Positions 38,503 through 48,797 of a DNA stretch of 64,000 nucleotides are shown here, one piece after another. A model generated the notes under the pieces. That model ran no database searches. It saw only the letters and a program-made list of their open reading frames with translations, and was not told the origin of the DNA. The stretch's first letter is position 1, and every line of letters starts with the position of its first letter. Made by a program: the position numbers and the translations under genes. Source of the DNA: Bifidobacterium scardovii JCM 12489 = DSM 13734 (lineage in GTDB: Bacteria; Actinomycetota; Actinomycetes; Actinomycetales; Bifidobacteriaceae); NCBI RefSeq assembly GCF_001042635.1, contig NZ_AP012331.1:1984001-2048000 (forward strand), read 5' to 3'.

Positions 38503-38867
38503 AGACCCCTTATACCCCGGGTTCTGTCACGCCGCTTGCGCGGCGCGGATGGCCATCCATCTCGACCTGACGTCGCCGCCAGGCTCTAGCAGCCTACCCG
38601 AAGGCTTTGGGCGAGCAGCCCTCCAGCGCCTTCTGCTTGGCCTTGCTCCCGATGAGGCTTGCCATGCGGCCTGCTGTTACCAGAGGCCCGGTGGTCTCTT
38701 ACACCGCCGTTTCACCCTTACCCGTCGAGGACGGGCGGTCTGTTCTCTGCTGCGCTATCTCTCAGGTCACCCTGGGCGGACGTTATCCGCCATCGTGCTC
38801 TGCGGAGCCCGGAAGTTCCTCAATCCCGTCGAATGAACGATCGCGATCGCGGCCATCAAGGGGTCTC
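38503..38867 (-). ncRNA. rnpB: RNase P RNA (M1 RNA), class A
   Basis: The catalytic RNA that trims tRNA 5' ends. On the minus strand it reads GAGGAACTTCCGGGCTCCGC near the 5' side, then CGGATAACGTCCGCCCAGGG, ACCTGAGAGATAGCGCAGCA, AAGGGTGAAACGGCGGTGTA and GGTAACAGCAGGCC, and near the 3' end ACAGAACCCGGGGTATAAGG, all standard bacterial RNase P conserved blocks. Helix P1 is formed by GAGACCCCTT at the 5' end pairing with AAGGGGTCTC at the 3' end, which sets the limits and gives about 365 nt. A perfect -10 lies just upstream. Confidence 0.95.
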
Positions 38868-38876
38868 GAACGCACC

Positions 38877-38906
38877 ATTATACATATCGCCTGGATTTCC
38901 CGGCAA
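38877..38906 (-). promoter_or_regulatory. rnpB promoter
   Basis: TATAAT (38877-38882, minus strand) with TTGCCG (38901-38906) 18 bases further up. The -10 ends ten bases before the first P1 base, as expected for a stable-RNA promoter. Confidence 0.8.
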
Positions 38907-38938
38907 CGCCAGCGATTGCCGCAAGACTTGGCGCCTCT

Positions 38939-39748
38939 TCACGCGAACAATTCGCGCGAGATCCGCTGCAGCGTCTCGGGGCTGTGCCCTTTGCGCCCGC
39001 CCGCCGACCAGAAACGCTGCCTGCGCTTGTCCGGATCCATGCCCTGCGTCTTGCGCGCGTACTGGCGTCCGAGCTCCCAGGCGGCCTCCTCGAACACACC
39101 GTCCTCCTCGGCCTGCGACACCACCTGCTGGGCCAACCGGCGGTCCACGCCCTTGCGGGTCAGTTCCGTCACCGTGGCGCGGGCACCGAGCAGCCTGCCG
39201 GCGCAGTACCGCACGGAGGACCGCGCATAGGAGTCGTCGTCCAGCAGCTGCACGCGGGTCAGGCGTTCAATGACGTCATCGGCCACATCCGCGTCATATC
39301 CCTTGGCGACCAGACGCTCCCGCAGCGCGCCCGACGCACGCGGCGCCGCATCCAGCAAGCGCAGCGCCGCCTCACGGCAGGCGTCGAGATCCTTCGGATC
39401 CTCGACACCGGCACCGATGCCGGCGCCCGGCGACGCGTTCTCGAAACCGCCACGCCGGCTCCGACGGCGACCTCCCCGAGCCTCCGCACCGCTCCGGCCA
39501 CGAGCGGCGGACCGACCACGCCAACCACCTCGACCACGCCGGCCCCATGCACCGCCATCCGTCCCGGGCGCTTCCGCATCGGCGTCGGAGTCGAACGTAA
39601 CGTCGACTCCGACGGCATAGCCCGCATCGCCGGCGAACCCGGCATGAGCGGCCCCGGCGCCGACGACGCCAGATCCCCTGTTCCGGTCATCCATGGCCTG
39701 ATTGACGTCGACGCCCCGCCGGGAGAGGAACTCCTCCGCACTGATCAT
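38939..39748 (-). CDS. recX: Regulatory protein RecX
   Basis: It modulates RecA filament growth. Of its 269 residues only the C-terminal 150 or so form the RecX domain (CREAALRLLDAAPRASGALR, ERLTRVQLLDDDSYARSSVR, ARATVTELTRKGVDRRLAQQ). The first 110 residues are a Gly/Arg/Ala-rich extension of no known fold, longer than in most homologues, and could be disordered or partly misassigned. The ATG follows the recA stop by one base (TGACATG), so it is translationally coupled. Confidence 0.9.
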   Translation of the reverse strand: MISAEEFLSRRGVDVNQAMDDRNRGSGVVGAGAAHAGFAGDAGYAVGVDVTFDSDADAEAPGTDGGAWGRRGRGGWRGRSAARGRSGAEARGGRRRSRRGGFENASPGAGIGAGVEDPKDLDACREAALRLLDAAPRASGALRERLVAKGYDADVADDVIERLTRVQLLDDDSYARSSVRYCAGRLLGARATVTELTRKGVDRRLAQQVVSQAEEDGVFEEAAWELGRQYARKTQGMDPDKRRQRFWSAGGRKGHSPETLQRISRELFA

Positions 39749-39749
39749 G

Positions 39750-40925
<1,176 letters not shown>

Positions 40926-41254
40926 GATGCTTCTCCTTGTTCTGGCGATGCTGGTCACCGCCCACGGTAACGACGGGCTCCGCTCGGAGGCAAGGCCGGC
41001 CGACCAATGTGGTCGAAGGCTTTGCCCTCCGGGCGTGTCACCGCCGTTCACCCTTACTGCCGCAAGGGATTTCAGTCTCCGTACGGGGGCTGGCACCGCC
41101 GCCGGACGGCGGTTTGCCACTGCGGACAACTATAGACGAATGCGCGAACATTTGTTCGAATATACGACGGGCGCGTCGCGGCATCATCCGCGACACGCTG
41201 AAGGAACGCCGTGCCGGCATCCGCCGGCATGCAGCGCCACGCTCGGCAACGGGG
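40926..41254. promoter_or_regulatory. recA leader and promoter with SOS box
   Basis: In this 329-base gap CGAACATTTGTTCG (41145-41158) matches the SOS box CGAAC-N4-GTTCG, and a -10-like TATAGT (minus strand, 41129-41134) lies ten bases downstream of it. The transcript would have a leader of about 200 nt, including a GC hairpin ACCGCCG/CGGCGGT near 41098-41113. No gene lies here. Confidence 0.75.
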
Positions 41255-41503
41255 TCATACCGTGCGCGGCCCGTCCACCGGCATGGGCGGCGCGACGTGG
41301 TCCTTGCCCCACCGGCGCTCATCGGGTATGTCCATCTGATCGCACAGCACGTTCCATACCGTGCGCGGCTCCTCGCCGGCGGCCAGCGCCTCCACCACGC
41401 TCATGCCGCCCAACGCGGTCAGGCCCTGATCGCGCGACAGGCTACGGCCATAGCTGCGCCCGAACACCTCTTCAAGCAATTCCCAGAATTCCCGTTCTCG
41501 CAC
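41255..41503 (-). CDS. DUF3046 protein upstream of recA
   Basis: A small, 82-residue protein of unknown function that sits just ahead of recA in many actinobacteria. I start it at GTG 41503 (REREFWELLEEVFGRSYGRS); the much longer frame reaching 41665 has no matching sequence. Conserved features are the opening REREFWELL, SRDQGLTALGGMSVVEALAA, GEEPRTVWNVLCDQMDIPDE and the RRWGKD ending. No ribosome site is obvious. Confidence 0.8.
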   Translation of the reverse strand: MREREFWELLEEVFGRSYGRSLSRDQGLTALGGMSVVEALAAGEEPRTVWNVLCDQMDIPDERRWGKDHVAPPMPVDGPRTV

Positions 41504-41631
41504 AGTGCCCCAGTCTACATGCGGCCATGCAACCGCACCACCGCGGCCGTCGGCCCCCGGCGCAGGCATGCCCGCAATCCCGCGCCGTGAAGCCGCCCCC
41601 AAGCACCGCCATGAGGGCCCCGTGAACGCGG

Positions 41632-41664
41632 TGAGGCCCCGTCCCACACGGGGACGGGGCCTCA
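41632..41664 (-). terminator. Hairpin downstream of clgR
   Basis: Perfect 14-nt arms (41632-41645 and 41651-41664, core GAGGCCCCGTCCC) with a 5-nt loop, between clgR and the DUF3046 gene. Confidence 0.6.
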
Positions 41665-41729
41665 TCTTACGTCATCGCGTCATTCCGGCCGCCCAACCCG
41701 GCCGTTCGGCCCGACCATATCCGGGCCGG

Positions 41730-42242
41730 TTACGCCTCCACCGAATCGAGGTAGTCGGCGACCATGCGCAGCATCTGCGCGGTGCTCACCCCCAGCGACT
41801 CGGCGATCGAGCTGAGCAGCTCGGAGCTGGCCTCCTTCTGGCCGCGCTCCACTTCGGACAGGTAGCCCAGCGACACGCCGGCCTTCTCGCTGACCTCGCG
41901 CAGCGTCTTGTGGTCGCGCGTGCGCAGATCGCGCAGCACATGGCCGATCGCCTCGCGCAGGGAGACGTCATGCGGTTCGCTGGCCACGTCACGGGAACGG
42001 GCGACGCTGTGGGGGCGCGCCTCGACGGCATCCTCCTCCTGCCACATCCGGCTGAGCGCCGCCTGGCGCTCATCCTTGGCCTTCTTGGCGGCACGCGCCG
42101 CCAGCACCTGCTGCTGGGCGAACATCACCGCACGGCGCTGCGCCGGGGTCAGGTCGCGCATGCGCGCGCTTCCGGGGCGTGCGGCCACCGGGCTGAGTTG
42201 TTTCACGTTCATCTTCTCGTCCATGCGGGTCATCGTTTCCAT
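41730..42242 (-). CDS. clgR: XRE-family regulator, ClgR-like
   Basis: A DNA-binding protein of 170 residues. The helix-turn-helix lies at about residues 95-155 ([40 protein letters not shown]), close to ClgR, which activates the clp protease genes and stress functions in actinobacteria. The N-terminal 90 residues are Arg/Ala/Gln-rich and longer than usual; later in-frame ATGs could be the true start. Its place between cinA and recA is the conserved position of clgR. The name rests on context plus HTH similarity. Confidence 0.82.
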   Translation of the reverse strand: METMTRMDEKMNVKQLSPVAARPGSARMRDLTPAQRRAVMFAQQQVLAARAAKKAKDERQAALSRMWQEEDAVEARPHSVARSRDVASEPHDVSLREAIGHVLRDLRTRDHKTLREVSEKAGVSLGYLSEVERGQKEASSELLSSIAESLGVSTAQMLRMVADYLDSVEA

Positions 42243-42302
42243 CGCAACCCTCCTTAGGTGCTCGTCAGTGGTTCCAATAGGAACAACACCGGCCCGACGA
42301 GA

Positions 42303-42854
42303 TTATTCCTCAAAACTTGCTGTGAGTTGGCTCACGTTTTCCAGAACGCGTAATACGGTGAGGCGGCGCACCCGCGCGCGATCGCCGTCGAGGCGCAGCT
42401 CGCGGGCCTCCAGCAGCGGATTCCCGTCCGCCCGGGCCGCGGCCGGCAGCGACAGGCCGATGTAGACGAGCCCGGCCGGCTTGTCGCCGTCGGGGCCGGG
42501 ACCGGCCACGCCGGTGGTGGACAGCCCGATGACCGTGTCGCCGTATTCGGGCTGCGCGTACAGCCGTGCGGTCGCGGCGGCCATCTGCCGGGCGACCTCG
42601 GGGTGCACGGCTCCCTCGCTCTCCAGCAGACCGCGGTCGACGCCGAGCACCGACGCCTTCGCGCGGATGTCATACGTGACCGCCGACCCGAGGAACACAT
42701 TGGACGCGCCGGGGATGCGCACGAACGCATCGGCGAGCAGGCCGCCCGTCAGCGACTCGGCCGCGGCGATCTTCAGCCCCCGCGCCTCGCACCATGCCAG
42801 AACCCGCGCGGTCAGTTCGTCGCAGCGCGGGGCGATATCATCGTCATTCATCAT
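42303..42854 (-). CDS. CinA C-terminal domain protein (nicotinamide-nucleotide amidohydrolase, PncC)
   Basis: A 183-residue stand-alone CinA-C domain that deamidates NMN to NaMN in pyridine nucleotide recycling. The family core is KIAAAESLTGGLLADAFVRI, FLGSAVTYDIRAKASVLGVD and GLSTTGVAGPGPDGDKPAGL. The N-terminal molybdopterin-like domain of full CinA is missing, which is normal in actinobacteria. I start at 42854 (MMNDDDIAPRCDELTARVLA); an ATG one codon later is equally possible. It lies between pgsA and clgR on the same strand. Confidence 0.9.
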   Translation of the reverse strand: MMNDDDIAPRCDELTARVLAWCEARGLKIAAAESLTGGLLADAFVRIPGASNVFLGSAVTYDIRAKASVLGVDRGLLESEGAVHPEVARQMAAATARLYAQPEYGDTVIGLSTTGVAGPGPDGDKPAGLVYIGLSLPAAARADGNPLLEARELRLDGDRARVRRLTVLRVLENVSQLTASFEE

Positions 42855-42988
42855 GAATCCCAAGAGTAGTCCCCGCGGCCGGCGCGCGGGGCATTCCGCC
42901 GGCGATTCCGGCCATCTCGCCGAGGGGAGCAGGGCATAATGCATGACACAGGGCACCAAGCGCGATACGGGCCATCCCCATATACGAC

Positions 42989-43018
42989 AAAAGGGCCCGC
43001 CCGAACGGGGCGGACCCT
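42989..43018 (-). terminator. pgsA rho-independent terminator
   Basis: On the minus strand an 11-bp GC stem (42992-43002 and 43008-43018, one G-U pair) is followed by TTTTGTCG. It sits 41 bases after the pgsA stop. Confidence 0.85.
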
Positions 43019-43059
43019 TCCTTGCCGTCGCAGGTCGCGGCGAAACGCGGCGCGAACGG

Positions 43060-43716
43060 CTACTTGGCGGCCTTCTTGCGGCCGTGGAACGTGTTGTACA
43101 GGTAGATGCCGCCCGAGTACAGGCACAGGATCAGCGCCACGTAGATCACCAAGTACGTGACGAACAGGTAGACGGTCAGCCACATCGGGTTGCTGCCGGA
43201 GCCGCCCGCGAACTGCCAGAACGGCAGCAGCAGCATCGCCAGGCCGATGCACTGGAACAGCGTCTTGAGCTTGCCCGGCCATTCGGCGGCGATGACCTTG
43301 CCGCCCGTGTCGATCACGAAGAAGCGCATCACCGTGATGCCGATCTCGCGCAGCAGGAACAGGGCGACGACGATCCACCCCAGCACGGTCGGGCCGAGCT
43401 CGCCGAAGGCGGCGGCCACGATCAGCGTGGCGCAGGTGAGCAGCTTGTCGGCGATCGGATCCATGAGCTTGCCCAGCTCGGTGACCTGGTTGTACTTGCG
43501 GGCCATCCATCCGTCGAGCTTGTCGGTCGAGGCGGCGATGATGAACAGGATCGCCGCGGCCCAGCGCATCGCATAGTTCCGCGCACCCCACGGGCCCGCC
43601 GCGATGTACAGCCCGAGGAAGATCACCACCAGGATGATGCGTGAATACGTGACGAGGTTCGGGGGTGTGTTCCACCCCGCCAATAGCGACGATTTGGGCG
43701 ACTGCTGCTTGTCCAT
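43060..43716 (-). CDS. pgsA: CDP-diacylglycerol--glycerol-3-phosphate 3-phosphatidyltransferase
   Basis: It makes phosphatidylglycerophosphate, the committed step to phosphatidylglycerol. The 218-residue membrane protein carries the CDP-alcohol motif D-x2-DG-x2-AR-x8-G-x3-D-x3-D as DKLDGWMARKYNQVTELGKL and MDPIADK. Five to six membrane segments follow. I favour ATG 43716 (MDKQQSPKSSLLAGWNTPPN) with AAGGA just ahead; an in-frame GTG at 43740 is an alternative. It lies between ftsK and cinA, the usual actinobacterial order. Confidence 0.92.
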   Translation of the reverse strand: MDKQQSPKSSLLAGWNTPPNLVTYSRIILVVIFLGLYIAAGPWGARNYAMRWAAAILFIIAASTDKLDGWMARKYNQVTELGKLMDPIADKLLTCATLIVAAAFGELGPTVLGWIVVALFLLREIGITVMRFFVIDTGGKVIAAEWPGKLKTLFQCIGLAMLLLPFWQFAGGSGSNPMWLTVYLFVTYLVIYVALILCLYSGGIYLYNTFHGRKKAAK

Positions 43717-43821
43717 GGTGTCCTTAGTCATAGTGTTCACGATACCCCCACAGTTCTACCTTGGGTGAGGATCGGCTGGGCGTTTCCTCAAACACGCCTT
43801 GGGAGGCGCCGGCGAGGCCCG

Positions 43822-46677
43822 CTACTGCTCCAGTTCCGGCTGCTGCGGGGCCGACGACTGGATCGAGCTGGTCTCGCCGCGGATGAACGCGAGCACCGCC
43901 TGCAGATCCTGCGGCTGGACGAGCACCTGACGGGCCTTCGAGCCTTCGGACGGGCCGACCACGCCGCGCGATTCGAGCAGGTCCATGAGGCGGCCGGCCT
44001 TGGCGAAGCCGACGCGCAGCTTGCGCTGTAGCATCGACGTGGAGCCGAACTGCGTGGTGACGACCAGCTCGGCGGCCTGCAGCAGCACGTCCATGTCGTC
44101 GCCGATCTCCTCGTCCGGCTCGACCGCGGCCTTGTCGGCCTCCTTGGCCATCTGCTCGATGTCCTCGCGATAGTGCGGCTTGCGCTGGGTGCGCACGAAC
44201 TCGACCGCCTTGCGGATCTCCGATTCGGACACCCACGACCCCTGCACGCGCAGCGGCTTGGCGGAACCCATCGGCAGGAACAGGGCGTCGCCTTGGCCGA
44301 TCAGCGTCTCGGCGCCGACCGTGTCGAGGATGACGCGCGAATCGGTGGCCGAGGAGGTCGCGAAGGCCAGCCTGGACGGGATGTTCGCCTTGATCAGGCC
44401 GGTGACCACGTCGACGGACGGGCGCTGCGTGGCGAGCACCAGATGCACGCCGGCGGCGCGCGCCAGCTGGGTGATGCGCTGGATCGAGCTTTCGACGTCA
44501 TTCTTGGCGACCATCATCAGGTCGGCCATCTCGTCGACCACGACCAGCAGGTACGGGTAGGGCGCCACCTTGCGGTTCGATCCGGCCGGCGCGTGCACCT
44601 TGCCGGCGCGCACGGCCTCGTTGAAGTCCTTGACGTGGCGGAAGCCGAAGAACTCGAGGTCGGAGTAGCGCGCGTCCATCTCCTTGACCACCCATTCGAG
44701 CGCCTGCGCGGCCTTCTTCGGATCGGTGATGATCGGGGTGAGCAGGTGCGGGATGCCCGCATACGCGCTCAGTTCGACGCGCTTGGGGTCGACCATGATC
44801 ATGCGCACCTGCTCGGGCGTGGCGCGCATGATGATCGAGGTGAGCATCGAGTTGATGAAGCTCGACTTGCCCGAGCCGGTGGCGCCGGCGACGAGCAGGT
44901 GCGGCATCTTGGCGAGGTCGGCGGTGACGAAATGGCCCTCGACATCCTTGCCCACGCCGGTGAGCATCGGGTTCGGGTCGTTCCTGGCCTTGTCGGAGCG
45001 CAGCACGTCGCCCAGGTGCACGATCTCGCGGTCGACGTTCGGGATTTCGATGCCGATCGCCGACTTGCCGGGGATCGGCGACAGGATGCGCACGTCGGAG
45101 CTGGCCACCGCGTACGCGATGTTCTTCTGCAGGTTGGTGACCTTCTCGACCTTGACGCCGGGGCCGAGCTCCACCTCGTACTGGGTGACCGAAGGGCCGC
45201 GCAGGAAGCCGACGACCTTCGCGTCGACGTTGAACTGCTGGAAGGTGTTGGTCAGGGCCTGGATCACATGGTCGTTGGCGGGCGTGCGCACGGCGTGGGG
45301 CTGGCCCTTGGCGAGCAGGTTCAGATCGGGCAGCTGGTAGGGGCGGTCGGCGTCCGCCGCATCGGGCGCGGCGTCCGGATCGTCGAGGATCTCGCCGGTG
45401 GACGGGTCCACCGTCGTTTCGCCGGAGCCGGATGCGCCGGGTGCGCCGCCCGCCACGCCGCCCGCCGCGCCGCCGGACACCGGCATCGACGAGGTGCCGT
45501 CCGCGCCGATGCCGGCCCACGGATCGGCGGGGGCGGCGGGCCCGCTCCCCTGCGGCATGGCGAGCGTCGCGGTGCCGCTCACGGTACGGACGGCGGGCGT
45601 GTGGCCCGACGTGCCCATGATGGAGGTGCGCTGGGCGGACGTATCGTCGGCGTCCTGCCCCGAGCCGAACGCGCCACCGCCGTCGGACGAGACGGTCCGG
45701 GGCTGCACGGCCGTCGACCGGTCGAGCAGCGAGGTTTCGGCGGCCTGACCGTGGCGGTCGGCCGCGTGGTCGAAGGGATCGTCGCCGGCGTACCGGTCGA
45801 GCGACCGGTCGTCGTCGGTCTTGCGCCGGCGCGAGAAGAGACGGGCGAAGAATCCTTCCTTGGCGGGCTTGCCGGCCGTCTTCGACCCGTCGCCCGCCCC
45901 GTCGGTGCCGTCGTGGGCCGGCACGCCTTCGGCGAAGTTGAGCGTCTCGTCGCCGACACGCACCTCGTTGGGGAACTGGTCGCCGTCATTGGTTCCCGAA
46001 GTCTTGCGCTCGCCCTGTATCCTGGCCTGCAGCGCGCGGGCGTTATCGGGCAGATCGGTCACATGCGTGCGCGTGATCATCAGCACCGCGAACAGCCCGA
46101 CGACCACGAACACGATGATCGCGAACACGTTGGAAAGCCCCCACGCCAGCGGGGAGCCGAGCACGAAGCCGAGCAGGCCGCCGGCATTCTGCAGGACCGC
46201 GATGTCGAAGCCGGGCGTGTCGGCGGCCAGCGCCACGTCGATGATCGAGCAGATCGACCACAGCAGCAGCATCCACCCGGTCACCACGCGGGGATTGTCG
46301 GACCCCTTGCCCGAGTTGCGCATCAGACGCACGGCCACGATCACCAGCAGCACCGGCAGCACCACGCTCATCAGGCCGAGGATGCCGGAGGCGAAGGCGT
46401 GCAGCACACGGCCCAGCACGCCGTCGACGCGGAACCATTCGGACGCGCAGAAGAACACGGCGAGCACGAGCATGAGAAAGCACAGGCCGTCGCGGCGGTA
46501 CACCGGGTCGTACTCCCCCACGCCGGTGATCGAGCGGACCGCCGATCCCAGGGCGCGCGGGATCGCCAGCAGGATCTTTTTGCCGACCGACTCGTCCTGC
46601 GATTCGGCGTCGGCGTTGCGCGTGCGCGGTGCCGCGCCCGAAGTCTTCTTGTCTGATGAGGATGCTGTACGTGCCAT
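43822..46677 (-). CDS. ftsK: DNA translocase FtsK/SpoIIIE
   Basis: It pumps chromosome ends across the closing septum. The 951-residue protein has about four membrane helices within residues 50-210, a long low-complexity Asp/Gly/Ala linker (about 215-430), and the motor domain: alpha/beta fold with Walker [18 protein letters not shown], Walker [16 protein letters not shown], and [20 protein letters not shown]. The gamma winged-helix domain that reads polar DNA sites closes it ([20 protein letters not shown]). The ATG at 46677 follows a short gap from the divergent Fic gene. Confidence 0.96.
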   Translation of the reverse strand: MARTASSSDKKTSGAAPRTRNADAESQDESVGKKILLAIPRALGSAVRSITGVGEYDPVYRRDGLCFLMLVLAVFFCASEWFRVDGVLGRVLHAFASGILGLMSVVLPVLLVIVAVRLMRNSGKGSDNPRVVTGWMLLLWSICSIIDVALAADTPGFDIAVLQNAGGLLGFVLGSPLAWGLSNVFAIIVFVVVGLFAVLMITRTHVTDLPDNARALQARIQGERKTSGTNDGDQFPNEVRVGDETLNFAEGVPAHDGTDGAGDGSKTAGKPAKEGFFARLFSRRRKTDDDRSLDRYAGDDPFDHAADRHGQAAETSLLDRSTAVQPRTVSSDGGGAFGSGQDADDTSAQRTSIMGTSGHTPAVRTVSGTATLAMPQGSGPAAPADPWAGIGADGTSSMPVSGGAAGGVAGGAPGASGSGETTVDPSTGEILDDPDAAPDAADADRPYQLPDLNLLAKGQPHAVRTPANDHVIQALTNTFQQFNVDAKVVGFLRGPSVTQYEVELGPGVKVEKVTNLQKNIAYAVASSDVRILSPIPGKSAIGIEIPNVDREIVHLGDVLRSDKARNDPNPMLTGVGKDVEGHFVTADLAKMPHLLVAGATGSGKSSFINSMLTSIIMRATPEQVRMIMVDPKRVELSAYAGIPHLLTPIITDPKKAAQALEWVVKEMDARYSDLEFFGFRHVKDFNEAVRAGKVHAPAGSNRKVAPYPYLLVVVDEMADLMMVAKNDVESSIQRITQLARAAGVHLVLATQRPSVDVVTGLIKANIPSRLAFATSSATDSRVILDTVGAETLIGQGDALFLPMGSAKPLRVQGSWVSESEIRKAVEFVRTQRKPHYREDIEQMAKEADKAAVEPDEEIGDDMDVLLQAAELVVTTQFGSTSMLQRKLRVGFAKAGRLMDLLESRGVVGPSEGSKARQVLVQPQDLQAVLAFIRGETSSIQSSAPQQPELEQ

Positions 46678-46769
46678 AACGGTTCCTGATTCTACCCAAC
46701 GCCGGTCATTTCCCCCGCAGGCGGGCCAAGATGCCCTCATTTCCCGCCATTATCGGCTACTATTAGCCT

Positions 46770-47558
46770 ATGACTCCAGCTGAACGTGCGAGCGCAGTCG
46801 CATTTGCACTGAAGAACTGCGCGTTGGAATCGATGACGCCGGGCGATGCGACGATGCGCGCCGCGGCCGACTACGAGCGGGGCACGATCGATGTGGCCCA
46901 TCTCATCGACGCGGCGGACGCCGAAACCACGGGAGTGGTCGGCGGCCGGCTTGCCGACGGCAGCCTCGACGATCACGCGCGGGACCATGCCAGCAGCGTG
47001 TTCGCACGGACCGTGCTTCTGATCGAGCGTGGATGGCCGGCGACCGGCGACCTGGCCGAGATGACGGCGATCCACCGGGGGCTGTTCGAGGGCGTGTTCT
47101 CCGACGCCGGCAGGCTGCGCACGTCGAACACCACGCGCGAGGTCACTTCCGACCGGGCGATCGCGAAGAACCCCGACACCTTCTTTCCCGCGGCGCTGAT
47201 CGAGACGGGCGCGCTGAACATCGCCACCGAGCTGGCCGACAAGCGCAACCTGCACGCGATGGACCGCGACGTGTTCGTGCACGAACTGGCCCGCATCTAC
47301 GACGAGCTGGGCTACCTGCACCCGTTCAAGGGCGGCAACGCGATGATCCTGCGCATCTTCGCCTCGAGGATCGCTCATGACGCCGGCTGGGATCTGGATT
47401 GGGGCACGGTGAGCCGCGAGGGGTACAAGGCCGCCAAGCACGCGGCGTACCGCGGCGACACGGCCGGGTTCGAGAGCCTGTTCGCCTCGATCGTGCGCCC
47501 CGCGAACCCGACGCGCGTGTTCCTCATCGCCGGATGGGACCAGGGGCCCGCGCACTGA
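46770..47558 (+). CDS. Fic-domain protein with a degenerate active-site motif
   Basis: A 262-residue Fic protein; the family transfers AMP to target hydroxyls. The motif at residues 184-195 is HPFKGGNAMILR where HPFx(D/E)GNGRxxR is expected: the metal-binding acidic residue is Gly and the first Arg is Met, though His and the last Arg remain. Residues 8-50 (FALKNCALESMTPGDATMRA, then ADYERGTIDVAHLIDAA) resemble a fused VbhA-type antitoxin helix pair. So the protein may have weak, altered or lost AMPylation. A -10-like TACTAT six bases before the ATG suggests a leaderless transcript. Confidence 0.8.
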   Translation: MTPAERASAVAFALKNCALESMTPGDATMRAAADYERGTIDVAHLIDAADAETTGVVGGRLADGSLDDHARDHASSVFARTVLLIERGWPATGDLAEMTAIHRGLFEGVFSDAGRLRTSNTTREVTSDRAIAKNPDTFFPAALIETGALNIATELADKRNLHAMDRDVFVHELARIYDELGYLHPFKGGNAMILRIFASRIAHDAGWDLDWGTVSREGYKAAKHAAYRGDTAGFESLFASIVRPANPTRVFLIAGWDQGPAH

Positions 47559-47593
47559 CCGCCGGAACGGGTCCCGTAGGCCACCGGCACCAG

Positions 47594-47790
47594 GTTGTAC
47601 ACGCCAATGGGCCTCCCACGTGCAAAACCCGGTACCTCCATAACGGATCTCCCGAGGTTTACACGCAAACACGGCCTATACCGTGTAAAACCCAGTAGCA
47701 GCCCCGGTGGAGTCCCGGGGTTTACACGCTGGAAGGCCCATTGGCGTGTACAACCCGGGATTCGCGGACCGTCACTCCCGGGTTGTACAC
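47594..47790. repeat. Nested palindromes of the GTGTAAA-CCCGG family
   Basis: At the convergent fic/miaA junction four units are packed together. GTTGTACACGCCAATGGGCC (from 47594) pairs with its complement ending at 47754. Inside it lie two imperfect hairpins, GTGCAAAACCCGG..CCCGAGGTTTACAC and GTGTAAAACCC..CCGGGGTTTACAC. To the right, GTGTACAACCCGGGA (47745-47759) pairs perfectly with 47776-47790. The motif is the same as at 2742-2858. A two-way terminator role is inferred. Confidence 0.75.
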
Positions 47791-47796
47791 GGTTGG

Positions 47797-48783
47797 TCAG
47801 GCGGCCACGTCGCCGAGATGGTGCTGGGTGTACTCGTCGGCGCGCGCGTCGATCGCGTCGTAGTCGCCGGCGTCGGCGTGCTCGATGATCGCGAGCGCGT
47901 TGTCCAGCAGCTTCGGGTTGAGCGCCTGCAGCCAGTGGATGCGCGGGTCGCGGCCGAACCAGCCCATCTGCTTGCGGGCGAGGCGCTTGGTCTTCTGCGC
48001 GATGGCCGCATAGGTGTCTTCGAGGTCGCACAGCCCGTCGAGGTAGTCGACCACCTGCTGGTAGCCGAGCGCACGGCCGGCGGTGACGCCGAGCCTCGGG
48101 CGGATCGCCTCGACCTCCTCGATGAATCCGCCGGTCAGCATGGCCTTGGTGCGGATGTCGATGCGCCGGTCGAGCTCCTCGCGCGGCAGGTCGAGCCCGA
48201 TCTGCACGGTCGGGATCACGTACCGGTAGCGCGGCAGGCTCGCCGAATACGGACGCCCGGTCACTTCGATGACCTCGAGCGCGCGGATCGTGCGGCGCGG
48301 GTTGTGCGGATCCATGCGCGCGGCGGCCTCGGGGTCCTTGGCCTTGAGCTCGGCGAACAGCGCGCCGGCGCCCTCGGTCTTCTCGCGTTCCTCGAGCCGT
48401 GCGCGCACGTCCGGGTCGGTTCCGGGGAACGAGATGTCGTCGATGGCCGCACGCGCGTACAGGCCCGACCCGCCGACCATGATCGGCCGGATGCCCTGCG
48501 CCTGCAGATCGGCGATGCACCCGCGGGCCAGACTCTGGAATCGAGCCACCGACATCGCGTCGTCAGGTTCGATGACATCGATCAGATGATGCCTGACCTG
48601 GGCCTGTTCCTCGGCGGTCGCCTTGGCCGTGCCGATGTCCATGCCGCGGTACATCTGATAGGCGTCCGCATTCACGATCTCGGCGCGCTGCCCGCGCGAT
48701 CTCAGGGCCTTGGCGATGGCGATGCCGAGGCCGGTCTTGCCGGACGCGGTCGGCCCGACGATCGAGACGACGCGCTGTGTCAT
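47797..48783 (-). CDS. miaA: tRNA dimethylallyltransferase
   Basis: It adds a dimethylallyl group to A37 of tRNAs that read UNN codons. The 328-residue protein has the P-loop [12 protein letters not shown] (residues 8-19), [44 protein letters not shown] and the C-terminal [20 protein letters not shown]. It follows miaB by 14 bases on the same strand, so the two consecutive steps that make ms2i6A are in one operon. Confidence 0.96.
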   Translation of the reverse strand: MTQRVVSIVGPTASGKTGLGIAIAKALRSRGQRAEIVNADAYQMYRGMDIGTAKATAEEQAQVRHHLIDVIEPDDAMSVARFQSLARGCIADLQAQGIRPIMVGGSGLYARAAIDDISFPGTDPDVRARLEEREKTEGAGALFAELKAKDPEAAARMDPHNPRRTIRALEVIEVTGRPYSASLPRYRYVIPTVQIGLDLPREELDRRIDIRTKAMLTGGFIEEVEAIRPRLGVTAGRALGYQQVVDYLDGLCDLEDTYAAIAQKTKRLARKQMGWFGRDPRIHWLQALNPKLLDNALAIIEHADAGDYDAIDARADEYTQHHLGDVAA

Positions 48784-48797
48784 AGATGCCTCCTGGA

